From an uncultured Mollicutes bacterium (lineage in GTDB: Bacteria; Bacillota_I; Bacilli_A; ML615J-28; CAG-313), in NCBI GenBank assembly GCA_900539265.1, contig UQBM01000006.1:17949-81948 (forward strand): DNA of 64,000 bases, written 5' to 3'. The position numbers and the translations under genes are program-made. This document shows positions 54,071 to 63,139 of this stretch, one piece after another; the stretch's first letter is position 1; every line of letters starts with the position of its first letter. Under the pieces are notes generated by a model. The model saw only the letters and a list, made by a program, of their open reading frames with translations, did no database searches and had not been told where the DNA came from.

Positions 54071-55335
54071 TGATTTCAAAAACAACTTATCAAAATAGAA
54101 GAAAAAATCTATTTGAAAAATTGAAAAACAATGCTATTGCAATTTTACATTCTGGATATCATCAGTTTAGAACTGCTGATTCTGAATATCCATTTGTAGT
54201 AAATAATAATTTTTATTATTTAACAGGAATTGATCAAGCTGATGTAACTCTTGTCATTGGCAAGTTTAATGGTGATTACAAAGAGTGGTTATTTCTAGAT
54301 GAAATTGATGAAGTGATGGCAAAGTGGGTAGGAAGAACTTTGTATAAAGAAGAGGCTGCTGATATTTGTGGTATTGATTTAGACTCTATTTTATACAATG
54401 GTAGTTTTAATCAATTTCTAACTAATCATTTACAACCAACAAGACATTTTATTGATGTTGCAGAAACAGTATATTTGGATTTAGAAAAAAGACCACAACC
54501 ACTTTATAATACTTTTGCATTAGTATTATCTAAACGGTTACATAAAGAGTATCCAAGTATAAGAATGGAAAATCTTTATGCTACTATTTTAAGAATGCGA
54601 ATGGTTAAAGATCAAGAAGAAATAGCATTAATTTGTGAATCTATTGATACGACTAAAAGAGCTATTTATAATGTTATGAACCATGCTAAAGAACATGATA
54701 TGGAAACAATGGCTGAGGCTTATCATAATTTTATTTTAACTAAAGAAAATAAGCAAGTTTCTTTTGAGAGTATTATTGCCTCAGGAAAAAATGCCACAAT
54801 TTTGCACTATGTTGATAATAATGCTAAAATTGAGAAGAATAGTTTATTATTAATGGATGTTGGTTGTTATACAAATCATTATTCTTCAGATATTTCTAGA
54901 ACTTTTCCAACATCAGGTATCTTTACTGCCCGTCAAAAAGAAGTTTATGAAATTGTTCTTGATTGCAATAAAAAATGTATTGAATTTGCTAAAGCAGGAA
55001 TGAGTTGGAAAGAATTAAATGATTTTGCGAAGGCAATTCTTGCCAAAGGATGTAAAAAACTTGGTTTAATAAAAGATGATAGTGAATTATCTCGGTATTA
55101 TTTTCATTCCATTGGTCACTCACTAGGTTTAGATGTTCATGATCCATCAATTGATAATATAGGTCTTCTTGAAGGAATGGTGATTACTATTGAACCAGGT
55201 TTATATATTGAAGAAGAAGGAATTGGTATACGTATTGAAGATAATATTGTTATCACAAAAGAACAAGCTATTTTACTATCAAAAGATATTATTAAAGAAG
55301 TAGAAGATATCGAAAAAATGATGAAAAGCAACTAA
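54070..55335 (+). CDS. pepP: Xaa-Pro aminopeptidase, M24B
   Basis: This 421-residue metallopeptidase removes N-terminal residues before proline. The N-terminal domain opens with LHSGYHQFRTADSEYPF and NFYYLTGIDQADVTLVIG. The pita-bread domain has the two-metal ligands: Asp in LLLMDVGCYTNHYSSDISRT, His in FHSIGHSLGLDVHDP, Glu in ITIEPGLYIEEEG and Glu in IRIEDNIVIT. It is cytosolic and is translationally coupled to the MarR gene. A terminator follows. Confidence 0.95.
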   Translation: MISKTTYQNRRKNLFEKLKNNAIAILHSGYHQFRTADSEYPFVVNNNFYYLTGIDQADVTLVIGKFNGDYKEWLFLDEIDEVMAKWVGRTLYKEEAADICGIDLDSILYNGSFNQFLTNHLQPTRHFIDVAETVYLDLEKRPQPLYNTFALVLSKRLHKEYPSIRMENLYATILRMRMVKDQEEIALICESIDTTKRAIYNVMNHAKEHDMETMAEAYHNFILTKENKQVSFESIIASGKNATILHYVDNNAKIEKNSLLLMDVGCYTNHYSSDISRTFPTSGIFTARQKEVYEIVLDCNKKCIEFAKAGMSWKELNDFAKAILAKGCKKLGLIKDDSELSRYYFHSIGHSLGLDVHDPSIDNIGLLEGMVITIEPGLYIEEEGIGIRIEDNIVITKEQAILLSKDIIKEVEDIEKMMKSN

Positions 55336-55351
55336 ACTTTAGTTGCTTTTT
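55324..55351 (+). terminator. Terminator after pepP
   Basis: An AAAAGCAACTA stem with TAGTTGCTTTT, overlapping the last pepP codons and followed by T. Confidence 0.8.
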
Positions 55352-55385
55352 GCATTAAGTGAGAAAAATTAAACATAATATTAAT

Positions 55386-56144
55386 ATGTTAGAAAGAATA
55401 AAACAATTGTTAAAAAAACTCAGTTATCTTAATGCCAAAATTAACCCAACTATTTTGGCTTCATCTTTTGCCTTTTATTTATTACTTACAATTATTCCCT
55501 TTTTAGTTTTAGTTTTGAATTTGTTAGCTAATTTGAGATTAATTGAGGTCAAAGGGAACTTTAATTTTGGAAATAATTTTATCAATATTCTAATATTTAT
55601 TTTTAATTTGCTTTGGTCAAGTTCAAAATTGACAAATAATTTATTAGTTATTTCTGATGTTATTTATTATAATGTAGAATATCGTCCACGATTAAAATTA
55701 CGGATAATTTCAATCATTTTAACTATTTTATTTATATTTATTGGTATTTTAATGATTATAGTAGGAATGTATTTAGGTTATTTAAAAACAAAAATTTTAC
55801 CAAGTTATACTATTTTATTAAATATAATTCAATTTATTTGTCCTTTTGTTTTTATCGCACTGTTTATTGCTATTATTTATAAATATGTCATTCCTGTAAA
55901 AATAACTATTAAACAGACATTAAAAAGTTCTAGTATCATAACTAGTATTATTTTTATTTTAACCATTTTATATCAAAATATAATTAGTAAAATTATGATT
56001 AATAAATATATAAATGTTTATGGAAGTTTAGCTAGTATTATTACATCCTTAATTTGGTTATATTTGAATTGTTATATTTTTCTAGTTGGAATTGCAATAC
56101 TTTTATTCAAAGATGAGTATAAAGAAAATCAAAAGAGCATATAA
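55386..56144 (+). CDS. YihY/BrkB family membrane protein
   Basis: This 252-residue protein has about six transmembrane helices and the YihY pattern: a long amphipathic start (LKKLSYLNAKINPTILASSF), LLTIIPFLVLVL, and the C-terminal YGSLASIITSLIWLYLN with YIFLVGIAILL. The function of the family is unsettled (once mis-named ribonuclease BN). Start codons at GTG 55359 and ATG 55386 both lack a good ribosome site; I take ATG 55386. Its 3' end overlaps the possible long form of pdaA and contains a forespore-type promoter. Confidence 0.83.
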   Translation: MLERIKQLLKKLSYLNAKINPTILASSFAFYLLLTIIPFLVLVLNLLANLRLIEVKGNFNFGNNFINILIFIFNLLWSSSKLTNNLLVISDVIYYNVEYRPRLKLRIISIILTILFIFIGILMIIVGMYLGYLKTKILPSYTILLNIIQFICPFVFIALFIAIIYKYVIPVKITIKQTLKSSSIITSIIFILTILYQNIISKIMINKYINVYGSLASIITSLIWLYLNCYIFLVGIAILLFKDEYKENQKSI

Positions 56145-56925
56145 TATTTTTGGACATGAAAGAGGTGTAATTATTAAAAAAGTAAGTAAATTTTTAATTT
56201 TTGCAATGGTCATGTTCACCATATTTTTCACGTCAACTTATATTACATCATATGCTAGTGGGTGGGGTTTTCGAAGAAATAATGATCACCAAGTGCCAGA
56301 AATTGGTAAATATCAACAAGAAATTAGTGGCACGGATAGTTTTTATGTAGGACCAGATGAAAAAAGTGTCTATTTAACTTTTGATGCGGGCTATGATAAT
56401 GGAATATTGCCAAAAATTTTGGATACCTTAAAAGAAAAGAATATTAAAGCGTCTTTCTTTATTACAGGGGATTTTGTTAAAAGATTTTCTGAATTAACTA
56501 AAAGAATTGTGGATGAAGGACATTTAGCTTGTAATCATTCTTATTCGCACAAAAAAATTTCGACACTATCTTTGAGTGACTTAGAAAAAGACTTAACAAA
56601 ATTAGAAGATGAATTTTATAATTTAACAGGAACAAAAATGGTCAAATATTTTCGACCTCCTGAGGGTGAATTTAGTAGAGCATCATTATTAAATGTTAAG
56701 AGTTTAGGTTTTAAAACCATTTTTTGGTCTATTGCTTATAAGGACTGGGATACAAAAAATCAAAATGGTGTAGATTATTGTGTAAAGACGATTATGGATA
56801 ATTTGCATAATGGCGCAATAATTTTAATGCATAGTGTATCAAGTAGCAATCAAGAGGCCTTACCTACTGTAATTGATAAAATTACTCAAGAAGGATACAC
56901 ATTCAAGACAGTAAATGAATTATAA
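56113..56925 (+). CDS. pdaA: Sporulation polysaccharide deacetylase PdaA
   Basis: This deacetylase matches PdaA, which makes the muramic-delta-lactam of spore cortex. After a signal segment come GWGFRRNNDHQVPEIGKYQ (the PdaA opening), SVYLTFDAGYDNG (metal Asp), HSYSHKKISTL (metal His), YFRPPEGEFS, TIFWSIAYKDWD and GAIILMHSVSSSNQEAL. The last conventional start before the signal peptide is ATG 56113, overlapping yihY by 32 bp, and it gives an unusual 20-residue charged leader. An ATT at 56173 behind AGAGGTG (56161-56167) would give a perfect signal peptide starting (M)KKVSKFLIFAMVM and may be the real start. The Bacillus gene is sigma-G controlled. Confidence 0.88.
   Translation: MSIKKIKRAYNIFGHERGVIIKKVSKFLIFAMVMFTIFFTSTYITSYASGWGFRRNNDHQVPEIGKYQQEISGTDSFYVGPDEKSVYLTFDAGYDNGILPKILDTLKEKNIKASFFITGDFVKRFSELTKRIVDEGHLACNHSYSHKKISTLSLSDLEKDLTKLEDEFYNLTGTKMVKYFRPPEGEFSRASLLNVKSLGFKTIFWSIAYKDWDTKNQNGVDYCVKTIMDNLHNGAIILMHSVSSSNQEALPTVIDKITQEGYTFKTVNEL
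56117..56146 (+). promoter_or_regulatory. Forespore-type promoter of pdaA
   Basis: GTATA (56117-56121), an 18-nt spacer and TATAATA (56140-56146), one mismatch from the sigma-G -10 box. It sits inside the end of the yihY gene. Confidence 0.5.
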
Positions 56926-56931
56926 GTTGAA

Positions 56932-56962
56932 AAAAAGGAGTAGGATTTTTCCTACTCTTTTT
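56932..56962. terminator. Bidirectional terminator between pdaA and the InlB-repeat gene
   Basis: AAAAAGGAGTAGGA, a four-base loop and TCCTACTCTTTTT. The stem has A and T flanks for both strands. Confidence 0.9.
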
Positions 56963-57647
56963 AGTTCCATAAAGCTTTTAAAGTAATATCACCTAAGGGA
57001 TCAATACGCAACGTTTTAACAGATAAGCCATTTTGAATTTCATCATTATAAATAATTTGCCATCCTTTAAACGTTTTACCAGTTTTTGTTGGTTCATATA
57101 ATCTTATTCCTTCTTCCTTAATATATGAAGAAAGTTCAGTTGCTGTCATTTTCCATTCTTCATTGTTATGAAGGTTATCACTCTTTGTTGGGTTATCATG
57201 CATTACTGTATAAAATTCAGGATTTGTTAATCCATCCTCAAGTACACCACCATCATAATCATATGTAATTTTATATTCAATTACATCCCAAATGGCATAA
57301 ACAGTTGTTGATTTCTCAAAAACCATATTTTCAAGATCTAAAGGATCACCACTACCATCACTATTTTTGAACCAACCTAAAAAATTATAATGTTTTTGTT
57401 CTAATTTTTTAGAATCAGGAACCTTAATTTTGCCATTTTCATCAACAATTTCAGATGGTAAATTAAAACCTAATCTTCCAGGTGCACTAAAAGAAACTTT
57501 AATTGGTGTTTGAAATACTGTAATCGCAAGTGCTATTAAACCTATAAAGATTACAATTGTTGATACAATCATAATAATACTTTTTTTACTACGTTTAGGT
57601 GATTTTGTTTCATTTGTTTCTTTTTTTTCTAAAACTTCATTTTCCAT
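56961..57647 (-). CDS. Membrane-anchored InlB-repeat surface protein
   Basis: This 228-residue protein starts with a charged cytoplasmic tail (Glu/Lys-rich), then one transmembrane helix (about 25-46, IIMIVSTIVIFIGLIALAIT). A C-terminal extracellular part carries Listeria-Bacteroides repeats (YNFLGWFKNSDGSGDP, TVYAIWDVIEYKITYDYDGG, KTGKTFKGWQIIY, ITLKALWN). No cell-wall anchor motif is present, so the helix must anchor it. It probably binds a surface or host ligand. It is a single gene with a GTGAGG-type ribosome site. Confidence 0.82.
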   Translation of the reverse strand: MENEVLEKKETNETKSPKRSKKSIIMIVSTIVIFIGLIALAITVFQTPIKVSFSAPGRLGFNLPSEIVDENGKIKVPDSKKLEQKHYNFLGWFKNSDGSGDPLDLENMVFEKSTTVYAIWDVIEYKITYDYDGGVLEDGLTNPEFYTVMHDNPTKSDNLHNNEEWKMTATELSSYIKEEGIRLYEPTKTGKTFKGWQIIYNDEIQNGLSVKTLRIDPLGDITLKALWN

Positions 57648-57776
57648 AATTTTACCTCACTACATAATTATTATAACATAAAATCTATATTTTATCAATA
57701 TATTTCCATAAAACTTTATTTAAATTTCAGATTATGGTATAATATATAAAAAATATTGTAGAAGGAGTGTACCAAA

Positions 57777-59147
57777 ATGGATACAAATGTTTTAGCAAAA
57801 AATCAAGAAATTTTATTAACAATAAAAAGAATTGGAATTAATGGAGAAGGAATTGGATATTATAAAAGACTAGCAGTTTTTGTAAAAGGTGCTTTACCTA
57901 AGGAAGAAATTATTGCTAAAGTTACTGAGGTAAATAAGCAATATGCTAGAGCTGAGATGATAAAAATAAAAGGGGAACCATCAGAGGCAAGAATTAACCC
58001 TCCTTGTAAATATAGTGATAGATGTGGAGGTTGTCAATTACAACATGTAAACTATCTTGATCAATGTAAATTCAAAAAAGAAATTGTTAAAGAATCCTTT
58101 GATAAATATTACAATGGAAAATTAAATGAAGTATTGTTCAAGGAAACAATTGGACAAGATAATCCATACTATTATCGAAATAAAGTAAAATTACCAGTTC
58201 GTTATGATGGAGAAAAACTAGTGACGGGTCTTTATGCGATGGATACGAATCGATTAGTCTATATTGATAAATGTTTAGTTGAAAAAGAAGATTTAAGAAT
58301 AGTGGTTAATCAAATATGTGATTATTTTACAAAATATCAAATAATTGCTTTCAATCCCAAAACTCATGATGGTATTTTAAGACATATTATTGCTAGAAGT
58401 TCTAAACTAACAAATGATATTCAAGTAACATTAATTTTATATAAAAAAGATCAAAGAACGATTAAAGTTGCAAAAGAACTTTTAAAAATAAAAAATATTA
58501 AGAGTGTTTATATTTCTATTAATGATAATCTTGAAGCAATAGAAAATTTTGGTAATGATACGTTTTTAGTTGCTGGTACAGAAACAATTACTGAACAATT
58601 AGGAGATTTTAAATTTGAATTATTGCCTAATGCTTTTTTTCAGTTAAATTTAGAACAAACAAATAAATTATATTATGAAATAATAAAATTATCAAAATTG
58701 AAAGGCTATGAGAATGTTATTGATGGCTATTGCGGAGTTGGAACTATTGGAATATTCTTAAGTAAATATGTTAAAGAGGTTAGAGGAATAGACAATAATA
58801 AAGAAGCAATTAAAAATGCCAATGAAAATGTTAAATTAAATGGTATTCATAATACAAAGTTTTATAGTGGTAATATTCTTTCGTATATTAATAAATGGGA
58901 AAATGAAGGTTTTATTCCAGACGTATTAGTTGTAGATCCACCTAGGACAGGATTAGAATTAAGACTTTTAAACTATTTACAAACAAATCCAGTTAAGAAA
59001 ATAATTTATGTATCATGTAATCCATCAACGCTTGCAAAAAATTGTAACCATTTACAAAAAAAATATCATATTCTAGCTATTCAACCTCTCGATATGTTCC
59101 CTAATACATCAAATGTTGAGGTTATAACGATATTATATAGAAAATAA
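57777..59147 (+). CDS. rlmD: 23S rRNA (uracil-5-)-methyltransferase
   Basis: This 456-residue enzyme of the RumA/RlmCD group makes m5U in 23S rRNA. A TRAM domain (IKRIGINGEGIGYYKRLAVF) comes first. The iron-sulfur cluster motif is CKYSDRCGGCQLQH. The SAM domain has VIDGYCGVGTIGIFLS, VVDPPRTGLE and the catalytic cysteine in IYVSCNPSTLAKN. Whether it modifies one or two sites (RlmC/RlmD) cannot be said. AAGGAGTG precedes the ATG. An extended -10 (TGGTATAAT) lies at 57734-57742. Confidence 0.93.
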   Translation: MDTNVLAKNQEILLTIKRIGINGEGIGYYKRLAVFVKGALPKEEIIAKVTEVNKQYARAEMIKIKGEPSEARINPPCKYSDRCGGCQLQHVNYLDQCKFKKEIVKESFDKYYNGKLNEVLFKETIGQDNPYYYRNKVKLPVRYDGEKLVTGLYAMDTNRLVYIDKCLVEKEDLRIVVNQICDYFTKYQIIAFNPKTHDGILRHIIARSSKLTNDIQVTLILYKKDQRTIKVAKELLKIKNIKSVYISINDNLEAIENFGNDTFLVAGTETITEQLGDFKFELLPNAFFQLNLEQTNKLYYEIIKLSKLKGYENVIDGYCGVGTIGIFLSKYVKEVRGIDNNKEAIKNANENVKLNGIHNTKFYSGNILSYINKWENEGFIPDVLVVDPPRTGLELRLLNYLQTNPVKKIIYVSCNPSTLAKNCNHLQKKYHILAIQPLDMFPNTSNVEVITILYRK

Positions 59148-60034
59148 TTAAAAAGATGTTATGGTGCTAAACCAATTTGATTCAAATGGACTAATTAAAA
59201 GAAGAAACTATTTAGAGATAACTTCCTAAATTTTATTAAAGTTACTCTTCTTCTTTATTTGTGTTTTTCATATGAGTTTACAACTGTCTTTTTTGTCCTT
59301 GACTAAATTATATAAAAAACCCATTAGATTTTAAGTAATCATAATAGATTATTTATCTAATGTGTTTTTTATTTCTTTTCCATTTTAATCACTTTAATAA
59401 TAAGGGAAGAAAAATTAACATTAAAAAGCATTTTGAAAATAAAACAATATATTAGAAAGAGATTTTAAAATTGAACTAGTAAGAAATTTATGCTTACTGA
59501 TTGAAGAGAATGGTAAAGAATCTTTAACTTATAAAAACCCAATTAGTAGAAAGAAGAATTGAAAGCATAAAGGAAGATGATAGAAATGGTATTTTCTAAG
59601 TGCTTCAAATAATCTAGATGATTTATATAAAATTGCTATTAAAATCCTTACTTTTGCATTCCTTTGATTTTCTATGCCAATTTATCAGAAAATCTACCTT
59701 AATGGGCGGAATAGTTGATTGATGATATTACAAGAGGTTGGGAAGGTGTTTTAGATGGAGTTACTAGTCTTTGTGTGGGAGCAGTCACGAGAGCATAAAT
59801 ATCAAGAATCACATAGTTAAAAGAGAAATTAGAATCTGATTTGGATATGCTAAATTTTACTTATGCACTTGAAAATTTAGGTGAGAATGAAATGAAATAT
59901 AGTGTAAGCATCATTTAAAATATCTTTTTGGAAAAGTTGAAGGTTGTAAAATTAATTAAATGAAGTTAACTTTATTTAACGAATAGGCTTTTATTCTTTC
60001 TTTTTTTAAAAATTATGATATAATAATTTCAAAT
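59148..60034. pseudogene. Gene-poor region with a decayed coding remnant
   Basis: No intact reading frame runs through these 890 bases. Between about 59450 and 59920 short stretches look protein-like in shifting frames, broken by stops. One is DDITRGWEGVLDGVTSLCVG, ending in a TAA near 59797. I do not recognise the family. The pattern suggests an old gene broken by frameshifts and stops. The left part holds the rlmD terminator. Confidence 0.5.
59314..59370. terminator. Long hairpin terminator after rlmD
   Basis: AAAAAAC and CATTAGAT on the left (59314-59329) pair with ATCTAATG and GTTTTTT on the right (59355-59370). An inner TAATC/GATTA stem adds stability. It can work on both strands and lies 170 bp after rlmD. 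Confidence 0.65.
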
Positions 60035-60046
60035 ATGAGGTATATT

Positions 60047-60610
60047 ATGAAAACATATCAAAAAATGCTAAAAGAAATTCGCAATTATGTTCCTACTACT
60101 CCATTAGAAGTAGAAGATCAAAAATTAATATTAGATTACATAAAAGCATATGGGAAGAAAACATATAGTAGAAATTCACTTGCGGCACATATGACTGCGT
60201 CTGCAATTGTAGTTAATCAAACGCATGATAAAGTGCTTTTTGCGTATCATTTAATTTATCAATCATATGGATGGCTTGGTGGATATGCAGATGGTGAATT
60301 TGATTTAGAAGAGGTTGCCAAAAGAGAAGTGATGGAAGAATCGGGAATTTTTGAGGTAAACCTATTATATCCTAATATTGCCTCACTTGAAGTAATTTGT
60401 GTTGGACATCATATAAAACGGGGCACGATTATTTCTGATCATTTACATTTAAATGTCACTTATTTATTTGAATCCGATGAAAAATTACCTATTTCGATAA
60501 AAGAGGATGAAAATTCTTCGCTTGCTTGGATTCCGATAGCACAGATAGACAAAGTAGTAACCGAAGAAAGAATGATTGAAATATATCAAAAAGTATTAAA
60601 GAGAATATGA
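60047..60610 (+). CDS. Nudix hydrolase
   Basis: This 187-residue protein has the Nudix box as GGYADGEFDLEEVAKREVMEESGIF. The REVMEESGI part is intact, but one extra residue seems to lie between the first Glu and the RE. The fold begins after a helical N-terminus (about 1-45). The substrate is unknown; coupling with MutY suggests removal of an oxidised nucleotide. GAGGTAT (60036-60042) supports ATG 60047 over 60035. It ends in TGA overlapping the mutY ATG (ATGA). Confidence 0.85.
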   Translation: MKTYQKMLKEIRNYVPTTPLEVEDQKLILDYIKAYGKKTYSRNSLAAHMTASAIVVNQTHDKVLFAYHLIYQSYGWLGGYADGEFDLEEVAKREVMEESGIFEVNLLYPNIASLEVICVGHHIKRGTIISDHLHLNVTYLFESDEKLPISIKEDENSSLAWIPIAQIDKVVTEERMIEIYQKVLKRI

Positions 60611-61674
60611 TAAAGATAGATACAGAAAAATTAATTTCTTGGTTTTTAAAACACAAAAGAAAACTTCCTGGACGGGATATTACTGATCCATATCCTATTT
60701 GGATTAGTGAAATAATGGCACAACAAACAAGAATGGAAGCTGTGAAACCATATTATGAGCGTTTTTTAAAAGAAATACCTACGATAAAAAGTTTAGCTTT
60801 GGTACAAGAAGATAAGTTGTTAAAACTTTGGGAAGGACTAGGTTATTATTCTAGAGCTAGAAATTTGCAACATGCAGCAAAAACCATTATGGAAAAACAT
60901 CAAGGTGTTTTTCCAAGAACATATAAGGATACTATTCAATTAAAAGGAATAGGAGAATATACTGCTGGTGCCATTTTGTCTAGAGCATATGGGTTACCTT
61001 ATGCAGCAGTAGATGGAAATGTTTTAAGAGTTTTAACAAGATATGAAGCCAATTCACTAGATATTACCCTAACTAGTACGAAAAAATATTATAAAAAACA
61101 ATTAGAATTACTCCAACCTAGTAATTTTGGTTTTCTCAATGAATCTTTGATGGAACTTGGAGCAACAATATGTGGAGTTAAAATTACGAAATGTGATAGT
61201 TGTCCACTAAAAGATAATTGTAAAGCTTATGAAAAAAATAGTATATTGTTATATCCTGTAAAATCAAAAAAAGTAAAAATAACTATACACGAATATACAT
61301 GTTTTTTCTTAATAGATGAAAATCGACAAATTTATTTTGAATATAAAGAAGGAGGTCTATTGAAAGGATTATATTCTCCCTATATTTTAGAAGAGACCAT
61401 TTCAGAAATAGATGTTTATACCCATTTAGAAAATATGGGATTACATATTAAACATATTATTTCTTTACAAGAAAAAAAACATGTTTTCACACATCAAATA
61501 TGGTATATGAAAGGATATATTGTATATATTCAAGATAAAGCAAATTTAATAGGAAGATTTTATACTAAAGAAGAAATAGAAAATACAATTGGTATTTCAA
61601 CATGTTTTCGCAAATTTTTTAAGGAAATTTATCATTATTTATACAATCAAAAGGATTCTAAAAATTATGAATAG
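60607..61674 (+). CDS. mutY: A/G-specific adenine DNA glycosylase
   Basis: This 355-residue MutY removes adenine mispaired with 8-oxoguanine. ISEIMAQQTRMEAVKPYYERF (catalytic Glu region), the helix-hairpin-helix LKGIGEYTAGAILSRAYG and the catalytic Asp in AAVDGNVLRVLTR are intact. The iron-sulfur loop CGVKITKCDSCPLKDNC has the C-x6-C-x2-C-x5-C spacing. The C-terminal Nudix-like 8-oxoG recognition domain (about 230-350) is present. The gene overlaps the Nudix gene by 4 bp, and the pair acts in oxidised-guanine avoidance. Confidence 0.95.
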   Translation: MIKIDTEKLISWFLKHKRKLPGRDITDPYPIWISEIMAQQTRMEAVKPYYERFLKEIPTIKSLALVQEDKLLKLWEGLGYYSRARNLQHAAKTIMEKHQGVFPRTYKDTIQLKGIGEYTAGAILSRAYGLPYAAVDGNVLRVLTRYEANSLDITLTSTKKYYKKQLELLQPSNFGFLNESLMELGATICGVKITKCDSCPLKDNCKAYEKNSILLYPVKSKKVKITIHEYTCFFLIDENRQIYFEYKEGGLLKGLYSPYILEETISEIDVYTHLENMGLHIKHIISLQEKKHVFTHQIWYMKGYIVYIQDKANLIGRFYTKEEIENTIGISTCFRKFFKEIYHYLYNQKDSKNYE

Positions 61675-61676
61675 TC

Positions 61677-61705
61677 TTGACAAGTCTTATAAAAAAATGT
61701 ATAAT
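61677..61705 (+). promoter_or_regulatory. Consensus sigma-A promoter of the secreted Ig-like gene
   Basis: TTGACA (61677-61682), a 17-nt spacer and TATAAT (61700-61705): a perfect match to both boxes, starting three bases after the mutY stop. Confidence 0.85.
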
Positions 61706-61786
61706 TGAGATGAAGTTTTGGGGGGAGCAAATCAATTATTGTTAAAGTAATAAAAAGCAAAGGGTATTATTTTAACCAATATTTTC

Positions 61787-61817
61787 TTGTGTTACCTTCT
61801 TAACTCATAAGACACAA
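61787..61817 (+). promoter_or_regulatory. Leader hairpin upstream of the secreted Ig-like gene
   Basis: TTGTGT (61787-61792) and ACACAA (61812-61817) enclose TCTTA/TAAGA. The 5' leader is about 135 nt, long for this region. No known riboswitch is recognised. Confidence 0.4.
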
Positions 61818-61845
61818 AAATCATATGAAAAGGAGAGTGAGATAT

Positions 61846-63090
61846 ATGAAGAGTGTTAAAAAAATATTTTTTGCTTTTTTTGCATTATTATTAGGTATTC
61901 TACTAATAAATGGTAAAGCAAATGTGGAAGCTAGTGAACCAGTGGCAACACCATGGTTTATAACTTTCAGTAATGGGACAGTTGTAAATGTAAGGGAAGG
62001 AGATATGGGATTTACAGTGTTAGCTGATAGCTTTACTATAAGCTATTTTGATGCTACGGGTGCAACAACAGGTGGATATTTTGATCTTTGGGGTGAGTCA
62101 AGATATATTGAGCAAGTTGTAGCATACGCATTTCAACAATATTTAGCAAATGGTGCAAGTATGAGTTTTAATTGTGGTGGAAGACTAGGATTTAAATATT
62201 ATCAAGATTTGAATGAATATGGATTTCCAACCAATCCAGTATCATATCAATTGTTGGTTCATCGTTCAATTTTTACAAGTGGAAGAATAGCAACAAATAT
62301 TGAAGAAGGAAAAGAGTATTACAATGATAGTATATATTTTGATGATGCAGATGACCTTTGGAATAATTTAAATACTGTTATATGGGAAGTAGAAAATTAT
62401 ACAACAGGAGAAACAAAACGTGAGTATACTTATTTTATCATTTATGATGAGGGTGACTATTGTGTAACAGCATATGATACGATAAGAGAAGAAACCTTAA
62501 CATATTATTTTACAATTGATAAAACTGCAGCCATTATAAATCTAAAAGAAGTGGATTGGATGAACGAGAGTCCATTATCAGATAATCATATTACAACTAA
62601 AGGTGTTAAAGTAGTATGTAGTGATGATAGTGGTATAGAATCAATTGTATATAGATATAAGAGATTTACTACCAATTATGTTGAAGAAGGAGAAATTGAA
62701 AATAATTTTACTTTCTATAGAAAGGGTGAATATCAAATTGTAGTAACAGATATTGCCGGAAATACTACAACAGTAAATTTTATTATCAATAATTTTGGTA
62801 TTACACCAGATCCAATAGGCGTTTCTCCAGTAGGAACAGAAGTAACTCAAAATGATGGAGAACGCGAAGGTACAACTTTAAGTGTTGGGTATACAAGATG
62901 TTTATATTTAGATGGAGATGCTCCAAGTCAATCAAGATTAGATTATACATTTACATCATCAAATACAAATATTGCAACGGTAAGCGCATATGGAACTGTT
63001 GAAGCAAAATCTGTTGGAACTGTTGTTATTACTTGCACATATAAAAAGGATCCAACTAAAGTTTCAAAAATTATTCTTATAGTTAAATAA
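61846..63090 (+). CDS. Secreted protein with a C-terminal bacterial Ig-like (Big_2) domain
   Basis: This 414-residue exported protein has a signal peptide (MKSVKKIFFAFFALLLGILL, cleavage near KANVEA). The middle (about 30-320) is beta-rich with many Tyr and Asp and I do not recognise a catalytic fold; one part (RYKRFTTNYVEEGEIENNFT to VVTDIAGNTTTVNF) looks like an Ig or cadherin-like strand set. The end is a Big_2 domain (FTSSNTNIATVSAYGTVEAK, SVGTVVITCTYKKDPTKV). No anchor motif is seen. ATG 61846 follows AAAGGAGAG; ATG 61825 is upstream of it and not used. A perfect sigma-A promoter suggests high expression. Confidence 0.8.
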   Translation: MKSVKKIFFAFFALLLGILLINGKANVEASEPVATPWFITFSNGTVVNVREGDMGFTVLADSFTISYFDATGATTGGYFDLWGESRYIEQVVAYAFQQYLANGASMSFNCGGRLGFKYYQDLNEYGFPTNPVSYQLLVHRSIFTSGRIATNIEEGKEYYNDSIYFDDADDLWNNLNTVIWEVENYTTGETKREYTYFIIYDEGDYCVTAYDTIREETLTYYFTIDKTAAIINLKEVDWMNESPLSDNHITTKGVKVVCSDDSGIESIVYRYKRFTTNYVEEGEIENNFTFYRKGEYQIVVTDIAGNTTTVNFIINNFGITPDPIGVSPVGTEVTQNDGEREGTTLSVGYTRCLYLDGDAPSQSRLDYTFTSSNTNIATVSAYGTVEAKSVGTVVITCTYKKDPTKVSKIILIVK

Positions 63091-63115
63091 TAAAAATATT
63101 TATTATTGTTTGTTG

Positions 63116-63139
63116 AAGGGGGAATCTTTCCCTCTTTTT
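63116..63139 (+). terminator. Terminator after the secreted Ig-like gene
   Basis: AAGGGGGAA and TTCCCTCTT with a three-base loop, followed by T. Confidence 0.85.

Noticed and set aside
55352..55386. GCATT-17-CATAATA before yihY as a further forespore promoter
   Set aside because: The -35 departs from GTATA, and the predicted RNA start coincides with the ATG, leaving no leader.
60607..60610. Possible use of the mycoplasma code (TGA = Trp), given the very low GC content
   Set aside because: Tryptophans of conserved motifs are TGG throughout, and TGA ends the Nudix gene exactly at the mutY overlap.
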